This document shows, one piece after another, positions 6,302 through 11,077 of a stretch of 11,077 bases of DNA (position 1 is its first letter; each line of letters starts with the position of its first letter). The notes beneath the pieces were generated by a model. The model saw only the letters and a list, made by a program, of their open reading frames with translations. It was not told the origin of the DNA and made no database searches. Position numbers and translations under genes: made by a program. This DNA is from Candidatus Rokubacteria bacterium RIFCSPLOWO2_02_FULL_72_37 (lineage in GTDB: Bacteria; Methylomirabilota; Methylomirabilia; Rokubacteriales; CSP1-6), in NCBI GenBank assembly GCA_001790315.1, contig MGCE01000081.1:10990-22066 (forward strand), read 5' to 3'.

Positions 6302-7057
6302 TCATATCGTCGTGTAGCCGCCGCTGACGCTGACGGTCTGGCCCGTGATCCAGGAGGCCAGGTCCGAGGCGAGGAACGCCACCAGCGGCGCGATGTCGCC
6401 GGGGCGTCCCAGGCGCTTGATCGGGTACGCCTGGAGGATCTTCTCGCGGTTCGCGTCCCAGAAGCTCGGGTCGGCGTGACCCGTCTCGACCCAGCCGAAG
6501 GTGACGGCGTTCACGGTGATGCCGGCCCGCCCGAGCTCGCGCGCGAGCGTGCGCGTGAGGGAGAGCACCCCCCCGCGCGCCGCCGCCGTGATGCTGAGCT
6601 GCGCCTGCCCGACGCGCGCCGAGTCGCCCGCGATGTTGACGATGCGTCCCCCCTTGCGCTCGACCATCCCGGGCGCGATCGCGTGGCAGCAGTTCAGGAC
6701 GCCGTAGAGGCCGATGTCGATCTGCGCGGGCCACTCTTCGGGGCGGCTCTCGAGGAAGAACTTGCGCCGGACCATGCCCGCGTTGTTGACGAGCACGTCG
6801 ATCGGACCCAGCTCGCCCGTGACGCGCTCGGCCATGCGCTTGACGGCCGCGTAGTCCGTCACGTCGGCCTCGACGGCCAGCGCCCGGCCGCCGCCCTCGC
6901 GGATCTCGGACGCGGTCGCCTCGGCCTCGGCCTTCGACTTCGCGTAATTGACGGCGACCGCCGCGCCCTCGCGCCCGAGCACCAGCGCGATCTCGCGGCC
7001 GATGTCCCGCCCCGCTCCCGTCACCAGCGCCACCTTGCCTGCCAGTCCCAGATTCAT
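6302..7057 (-). CDS. SDR-family protein with substituted catalytic residues
   Basis: A 251-residue Rossmann-fold protein clearly of the classical short-chain dehydrogenase family. The cofactor loop is VTGAGRDIG (12-20), with Asp replacing the usual middle glycine. D65 (EADVTD) and NNAG (91-94) are present, and the C-terminus has the family RLGRPGDIAPLVAFL and ITGQTVSVSGG segments. The catalytic region differs: the position of the active-site Asn is G116 (DIGLYG), the Ser position is G144 (NIAGDS), and YxxxK is replaced by T157-AAA-R161. The alignment guide is the common pattern NIASDAGRVG...YSACK. The reading frame is clean across the site, so a frameshift does not explain it. Length and fold look normal, so it may be a cofactor-binding pseudoenzyme, a structural subunit, or an enzyme with other chemistry. 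GGGGGA lies three nucleotides before ATG 7057. The 198-nt gap upstream holds a tandem repeat. Confidence 0.9.
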   Translation of the reverse strand: MNLGLAGKVALVTGAGRDIGREIALVLGREGAAVAVNYAKSKAEAEATASEIREGGGRALAVEADVTDYAAVKRMAERVTGELGPIDVLVNNAGMVRRKFFLESRPEEWPAQIDIGLYGVLNCCHAIAPGMVERKGGRIVNIAGDSARVGQAQLSITAAARGGVLSLTRTLARELGRAGITVNAVTFGWVETGHADPSFWDANREKILQAYPIKRLGRPGDIAPLVAFLASDLASWITGQTVSVSGGYTTI

Positions 7058-7092
7058 GCGTCCCCCACGCGTGCCCGCGCGTCCGGTGCCAC
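7054..7092 (-). CDS. Possible 12-codon leader peptide coupled to the SDR gene
   Basis: GTG 7092 opens a frame VAPDARARVGDA that ends in TGA 7056-7054, overlapping the SDR start as ATGA. GGAGGAGG (7108-7101) lies eight nucleotides before the GTG and is far stronger than the SDR gene's own site. This would allow coupled translation from the G-rich end of the repeat array. The frame stays open further upstream, as is common in such GC-rich DNA, so the peptide is speculative. Confidence 0.2.
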   Translation of the reverse strand: MAPDARARVGDA

Positions 7093-7267
7093 GCGCGCCG
7101 CCTCCTCCACACGCACCTTTCCCAGGCCACCCACGGCCCTATCCGTCCTCGCGCGCCCCCTCCTCCACACGCGCCTGTCTCGGGCCACCCTCGGTGCTAT
7201 CCGTCCTCGCGCCGCCCCCTCCTCCACACGCGCCTGTCTCGGGCCACCCTCGGTGCTATCCGTCCTC
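7093..7267. repeat. Three-copy 58/59-bp tandem repeat overlapping the 3' end of the molybdopterin gene
   Basis: Copies are 7093-7150 (58 bp), 7151-7208 (58 bp) and 7209-7267 (59 bp), followed by an 8-bp partial unit. Copies two and three differ only by a one-base indel near their start; copy one has about eight substitutions. Copy three includes the last codons and TAG stop of the molybdopterin gene (stop 7258-7256), and the 20 bp at 7256-7275 recur exactly at 7197-7216. So the array looks like stepwise duplication of that gene's 3' end plus trailer. On the transcribed strand each unit carries a GGAGGAGG-type purine tract, similar to a Shine-Dalgarno and able in principle to stack as a two-layer quadruplex. 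The array fills most of the only long gap in an otherwise tight gene cluster. Confidence 0.9.
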
Positions 7268-9622
7268 GCGCCGCCGATACAATAATCTAAACAGCCGCTC
7301 CGGCGTGATCGGCAGCTCGTTGATCTCGATGCCTAGGTCGGACAGCGCGTCGGCGACGGCGTTGGCGAGCACCGCCGGCGCGCCGATCGTCCCACCCTCG
7401 CCCATGCCGCGGAAGCCGCCGAGCGCCGTCGGCGAGGGCGTTTCCACGTGGTGCACCTCCATCACGGGGACCTCGCTCGCCGTCGGCACCAGGTAGTCCA
7501 TCAGCGTGCCGGTGAGGAGCTGTCCCTCGCCGTCGTAGACCATCTCCTCGAGGAGCGCCGCGCCCACGCCCTGGGCCACGCCGCCGTGCACCTGGCCGTC
7601 CACGATCAGCGGGTTGATGATCCGCCCGCAATCCTCCGTCACCAGGTAGCGGAGGATCCGCACGCCGAACGTCTCGCGATCCACCTCGACGACCGCCATG
7701 TGGGTCGCGCTGGACGCGGTGCCGTAGTACGGGTCGTAGAAGCGCGTGGCCTCGAGCCCGGGCTCCATGCCCCGCGGCAGGCGCCGCACCCCGCTGTAGG
7801 CCGTCCTGGCGACGTCGCGCACGCTGACGTACCGGTCGCCGAGACCGCGCACCGCCACGCGCCCGTCCTGCGCGACGAGGTCGGCCGGGTCGGCCTCGAG
7901 GAGGTGCGCGGCGATCTTCAGCATCTTCTCGCGCACGTCGCGGCTCGCGAGGATGCCCGCGCCGCCGGCGAGCACCGCGCTGCGGCTCGCGTAGGTGCCG
8001 GTGCCGTAGGGCGAGAGCGCGGTGTCGCCGTGGAGGACACGCACGGTCTCGAGCGGCACGCCGAGCTCGTCGGCGACGACCTGCGCGAGCGTCGTCTCGA
8101 GCCCCTGGCCGTGCGAGGCGATGCCGAAGACGGCCGTCACCGTGCCCGAGGGGTCCATGCGGATGGTCGCGGCCTCGGTGCCCGTCGGCACGGGCATCCC
8201 CGGCGAGACCGTGATCGCCGAGCCGATCCCGGTCAGCTCCACGTACGAGGCCACGCCCACGCCCACCCAGCGGCCGGCGGCGCGCGCCCGCGCGGCCTCC
8301 GCGCGCGCGGCCTCCCAGCCGAGCGCCTCGCGCGAGCGGAGCATGGTCTCCGTGAAGGAGGACGTGTCCCAGACGATGCCCGACGGCGACTTGTACGGGA
8401 ACTCCTCGGCGCGGATGAAGTTCCGGAGACGGATCTCCGTCGGGTCCATGCCGAGCCGGCGCGCGGCGCGATCGAGGAGCCCCTCGACGGCGAACACGGC
8501 CGGCGGGCGCCCGACGCCGCGGTACGGCCCGATCGGCGCCTTGCACGTCGTGACGCCGCGCGTCCTGCCGCGATAGTGGCCGACGCGGTACGGCCCGGGC
8601 AGGAACGAGATCGTCTGCACGGGCTCGATGGCGGCCGTCCACGGGTAGATCGAGTAGGCGCCGACGTCGACCTTCACCTCGGCGCGCAGGCCCACGATCG
8701 CGCCGTCGGCGGCCACGCCCAGCTCGGCCTCGATGATCTCGTCCCACGCGTGCGAGGTCGCGAGGAGGTCCTCGCGCCGGTCGCCGATCCACTTGACCGG
8801 GCGCCCGAGCCGGCGCGCCATCACGCAGACCGCGATCTCCTCCGGATAGAGCGAGGCCTTCGCGCCGAAGCCGCCGCCCACGTCCGTGGCCACGACGCGG
8901 ATCAGGTGCTCGGGCATGTCGAGCAGGTCGGCGAGGATGTCGCGGACGAGCCCCGGGCACTGCGCCGACGAGCGGAGCGTGAGCGCGCCGGTCCCGCTCG
9001 CGTACTCGGCGAGCGCGCCGCGGTTCTCCATGCACACCGCCGTGTGGCGGTGGAAGCGGAAGCGCTCGCGCACCACCAGGTGGGCACCGGCGAGCGCCGC
9101 GTCCACGTCGCCGCGGGCGAACTCGCGCGCGAGCAGGAGGTTGTCGCCCGCTTCCTCGTGCAGCACCGGCGAGCCGGGCGCGAGGGCGGCCTCCATGTCG
9201 GCGACCGCGGGGAGCGGCTCGTACTCGACGACGACGCGCTCGGCGGCGTCCTCCGCGACGTACCGGCTCTCGGCCGCCACCATCGCGACGGCCTCCCCCG
9301 AGTAGCGCACCTTGCCCTGCGCGAGCGCCGGGAAGGACGTCACCTTGTAGGCGGGCATCCGGGAGCCGGCGCGCACGGGCTTCGAGTCGCGCGCGATGTC
9401 CTCGCCGGTCAGCACCGCCGCCACGCCGGGCAGCGCGAGCGCGGCGCGCACGTCGATCCGGACGATGCGCGCGTGGGCGTGCGGCGTCCTCAGGAACGCG
9501 GCGTGGAGCAGGCCGGCGGGGCGATGGTCGTCCACGTAGCTGCCCTGGCCCGTCAGCAGGCGCGGGTCCTCGAGGCGCGGCACGCGCGCGCCCACGAGCT
9601 TCGGCGTGGCGGGCGGGCTCAC
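7256..9622 (-). CDS. Xanthine dehydrogenase family protein, molybdopterin-binding (large) subunit
   Basis: A 788-residue protein matching the CoxL/XdhB-type molybdenum hydroxylase large subunit at full length. The N-terminus has the family opening RLEDPRLLTGQGSYVDD (16-32). Molybdenum-cofactor contact motifs follow: DVGGGFGAK (247-255), IGPYRGVGRP (364-373), ASHGQGLET (502-510) and GEGGTIGAP (741-749), where E742 is the likely catalytic glutamate. The active loop PYRGVGR is not the AYRCSFR of true CO dehydrogenase, so hydroxylation of an aromatic, purine or N-heterocyclic carbon or an aldehyde is more likely than CO oxidation. These enzymes normally need a 2Fe-2S and an FAD subunit; neither gene is adjacent in this window. 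The start is GTG 9622, 24 nt after the hydrolase gene. The final codons and stop lie inside the third copy of the tandem repeat. Confidence 0.94.
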   Translation of the reverse strand: MSPPATPKLVGARVPRLEDPRLLTGQGSYVDDHRPAGLLHAAFLRTPHAHARIVRIDVRAALALPGVAAVLTGEDIARDSKPVRAGSRMPAYKVTSFPALAQGKVRYSGEAVAMVAAESRYVAEDAAERVVVEYEPLPAVADMEAALAPGSPVLHEEAGDNLLLAREFARGDVDAALAGAHLVVRERFRFHRHTAVCMENRGALAEYASGTGALTLRSSAQCPGLVRDILADLLDMPEHLIRVVATDVGGGFGAKASLYPEEIAVCVMARRLGRPVKWIGDRREDLLATSHAWDEIIEAELGVAADGAIVGLRAEVKVDVGAYSIYPWTAAIEPVQTISFLPGPYRVGHYRGRTRGVTTCKAPIGPYRGVGRPPAVFAVEGLLDRAARRLGMDPTEIRLRNFIRAEEFPYKSPSGIVWDTSSFTETMLRSREALGWEAARAEAARARAAGRWVGVGVASYVELTGIGSAITVSPGMPVPTGTEAATIRMDPSGTVTAVFGIASHGQGLETTLAQVVADELGVPLETVRVLHGDTALSPYGTGTYASRSAVLAGGAGILASRDVREKMLKIAAHLLEADPADLVAQDGRVAVRGLGDRYVSVRDVARTAYSGVRRLPRGMEPGLEATRFYDPYYGTASSATHMAVVEVDRETFGVRILRYLVTEDCGRIINPLIVDGQVHGGVAQGVGAALLEEMVYDGEGQLLTGTLMDYLVPTASEVPVMEVHHVETPSPTALGGFRGMGEGGTIGAPAVLANAVADALSDLGIEINELPITPERLFRLLYRRREDG

Positions 9623-9646
9623 GACGCCCGCCGACCCGGCCGGCGC

Positions 9647-10414
9647 TCAGTCATACGGCTCGAGCCCCTTCCTGAGCGTCGCCCACTGCCGGGCGTCGTG
9701 GCCGAACACCACCAGCGCGCCGCGCGCCTGCCAGCGGCGGATCTCGGTGGCCGAGCGGCACCAGGCGTCCGCGTCCCAGGTGTTGCGCGGCACGAGGTCC
9801 TCGTCGAGGTTCTCCCGCACGATCACGGCGTCGGAGGCGAGGAGCATGGTGCCCGTCCGATCGAGCGACACGGCGGCCATCATCGTCCCGGGCGTGTGCC
9901 CGGGCGCCGGCACGAGCACGACGCGTCCGTCGCCGAAGAGGTCCTGCTCGCCCTCCACCTCCCGCCACGGCATCGGATGGTCCCAGTCGGCGCGGAAGTA
10001 GCCTCGGCCTTCGCTCTTCGGATCGCGCGCCGTGGCCAGCTCGCGCGCGTGAACGACGCAGGTCGCCCGCCGGAAGAAGGCGTTGGCGCCGCAGTGGTCC
10101 ATGTGCAGGTGCGAGCACAGCACGAGGTCCACGTCGTCCGGGCCGAGCCCGAGCCGCCGGAGCTCGGGCACGACGGTCTCCTCCGGCGTGAACCGGGGCT
10201 CGAACGCCTTCGCGAGGCCGCCCCAGCGCTTGAACGGTTCGGTCGCGACCTCGGGGTGGCAGCCCGTGTCGAAGAGCGCGACCGCCTGCGGGTGGCGGAT
10301 CAGGAAGCAGGCGACGGGCGCCGCCTCCCGCACGCCCTCGTCCCGTCCCGGGGTGAAGAGCCCCTTGTCGGAGCGGAGCCGCCCGCCGGAGAGCACGTGG
10401 AGCCGGAGGCTCAT
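9647..10414 (-). CDS. Metallo-beta-lactamase-fold hydrolase, N-acyl homoserine lactonase-like
   Basis: A 255-residue MBL-fold protein with a complete dinuclear metal site: SHLHMDH gives H102, H104, D106 and H107, then H173 (APGHTPG), D195 (LASDAV) and H239 (VFGHDA). Length and layout resemble the AiiA/AttM lactonase group, but the tyrosine that follows the bridging aspartate by three residues in AiiA is I198 here, so quorum-signal lactonase activity should not be assumed. Hydrolysis of a lactone, ester or thioester intermediate in the pathway is as likely. The start is ATG 10414, which overlaps the stop of the acyl-CoA ligase gene (ATGA, 4 nt), a strong sign of coupled expression with a CoA ligase. 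No signal peptide is seen, so it is cytoplasmic. Confidence 0.9.
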   Translation of the reverse strand: MSLRLHVLSGGRLRSDKGLFTPGRDEGVREAAPVACFLIRHPQAVALFDTGCHPEVATEPFKRWGGLAKAFEPRFTPEETVVPELRRLGLGPDDVDLVLCSHLHMDHCGANAFFRRATCVVHARELATARDPKSEGRGYFRADWDHPMPWREVEGEQDLFGDGRVVLVPAPGHTPGTMMAAVSLDRTGTMLLASDAVIVRENLDEDLVPRNTWDADAWCRSATEIRRWQARGALVVFGHDARQWATLRKGLEPYD

Positions 10415-11077
10415 GCGGCTCCCTGCGCCCGGAGCTCGCGCCGCAGCACCTTCCCCGTGAGGGTCTTCGGCAGCTCCGCCACGAAGGTCACCTCCTGGGG
10501 CGTCTTGAATGGCGCGATCGTGCGACGGGCGTGCGCCTTGACCTCCTCGGCCAGCGCGGGCGACGCGGCGAATCCCGGCTTGAGCGTGACCCAGCCGCAG
10601 ACCTTCTGGCCCATCACCGGGTCGGGCACGCCGACGACACCGGCCTCGAGCACCGCCGGGTGTTCCATCAGCGCCGACTCCACTTCCTTGGGCGAGATCA
10701 GGTAGCCGCGGCTCTTGATGAGGTCGTCCGAGCGCGACACGTACCAGTAGCACCCGTCCTCGTCCACGTAGGCGAAGTCCTTGGTGTCGTACCAGCCCCC
10801 GTGGTTGACCGAGGCCCAGCGCTCCGGGTCGCGGTAGTAGCCGAGCGTGAGGCCGGGGTGATCGTTGCCGATCACGAGGTGCCCGGGCTCGCCGGGCGGC
10901 CGCGGGGCCCCGTCGTCGTCGACGATCGCCACGCGGTAGCCCGGCAGGGGCGCGCCGAGCGAGCCCGGCTTGATCGGCTTGCCGAGCTGGTTGGCGAGGA
11001 AGATGTGGCTCTCGCTCTGGCCGATGCCGTCGTACACGGTCACGCCCAGGCGCTCGCGCCACTCGTTGAACGTGTCG
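10411..11077 (-). CDS. Acyl-CoA synthetase (AMP-forming, ANL superfamily), partial C-terminal part
   Basis: The last 221 residues of an adenylate-forming ligase; the N-terminal 300 or so residues lie beyond the right edge. Visible motifs are YDGIGQSESHIF (ATP/substrate region), GWYDTKDFAY with D100 of this fragment in the place of the conserved TGD aspartate, the hinge VSRSDDLIKSRGYLISPKEVE (R115 to K121 area), and the catalytic-lysine motif PKTLTGKVLR with K209. It would activate a carboxylic acid to its CoA thioester through an acyl-adenylate. The DGIG-x-S/T-E...HIF stretch resembles benzoate- and hydroxybenzoate-CoA ligases, pointing to an aromatic acid, though that is inference. It is the first visible gene of the minus-strand cluster and overlaps the MBL-fold hydrolase by four nucleotides. 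Confidence 0.93.
   Translation of the reverse strand, partial: DTFNEWRERLGVTVYDGIGQSESHIFLANQLGKPIKPGSLGAPLPGYRVAIVDDDGAPRPPGEPGHLVIGNDHPGLTLGYYRDPERWASVNHGGWYDTKDFAYVDEDGCYWYVSRSDDLIKSRGYLISPKEVESALMEHPAVLEAGVVGVPDPVMGQKVCGWVTLKPGFAASPALAEEVKAHARRTIAPFKTPQEVTFVAELPKTLTGKVLRRELRAQGAA

Noticed and set aside
7093..7267. CRISPR array
   Set aside because: The units are directly adjacent with no unique spacers, are longer than typical repeats, and include a gene's stop codon.
7093..7267. Repeat-encoded peptide
   Set aside because: Unit lengths of 58 and 59 bp are not multiples of three, so no frame repeats the same peptide across copies.
7256..9622. Aerobic CO dehydrogenase large subunit
   Set aside because: The active-site loop is PYRGVGR and not the AYRCSFR signature of form I CO dehydrogenase.
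7448..10705. Very long plus-strand open frame (over 1000 codons)
   Set aside because: It lies antisense to three well-supported minus-strand genes, is rich in Arg, His, Ala and Gly with no domain motif, and is explained by the G/C-biased third positions of those genes.

Overview
The window is very GC-rich DNA (roughly 70% by eye) with tightly packed genes, GTG starts, strong third-position G/C bias and long false open frames antisense to real genes. No rRNA, tRNA, phage, transposase or CRISPR array is visible. The gene mix (SCP2-type thiolase with a DUF35 partner, amidohydrolases, SDR, orphan molybdenum-hydroxylase large subunit, acyl-CoA ligase, Uma2 nuclease) suits a free-living soil or subsurface catabolic bacterium. 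A Rokubacteria/Methylomirabilota-like or high-GC proteobacterial source is a guess from style, not a demonstrated assignment.

Left part (1-2814): two minus-strand genes, a Gfo/Idh/MocA oxidoreductase (267-1244) and a truncated single-span membrane protein (273 to the left edge), run leftward. They diverge from a plus-strand pair, an SCP2-type thiolase (1284-2438) overlapping by 8 nt a DUF35 zinc-ribbon/OB-fold acyl-CoA-binding protein (2431-2814). Only 39 nt separate the divergent starts, and they hold a perfect 10-bp palindrome. A Uma2-family nuclease-like gene (3381-2818, minus) meets the DUF35 gene tail to tail and has its own recognisable promoter and ribosome binding site.

Right part (3567-11077): seven minus-strand genes, probably one transcription unit. 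In order of transcription they are an acyl-CoA synthetase C-terminus (cut by the right edge), an AHL-lactonase-like metallo-beta-lactamase-fold hydrolase, a xanthine-dehydrogenase-type molybdopterin subunit, an SDR, an ATZ/TRZ-type amidohydrolase, a homogentisate-dioxygenase-like cupin and an ACMSD-like amidohydrolase. Junctions are 4 nt overlap, 24 nt, 198 nt, 28 nt, 26 nt and 1 nt overlap. The 198-nt gap is the outlier; most of it is a three-copy 58/59-bp tandem repeat that copies the 3' end of the molybdopterin gene, including its stop codon.

Together the right-hand genes look like catabolism of an aromatic or N-heterocyclic acid: CoA activation, Mo-dependent hydroxylation, hydrolysis or deamination, possible ring cleavage by the cupin, decarboxylation or hydrolysis by the last amidohydrolase. 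The thiolase/DUF35 pair could act at a later C-C cleavage step. The substrate cannot be read from the sequence. The most unusual observations are an SDR in which all four catalytic positions appear substituted, the gene-derived tandem repeat, and an amidohydrolase lacking the usual catalytic glutamate.
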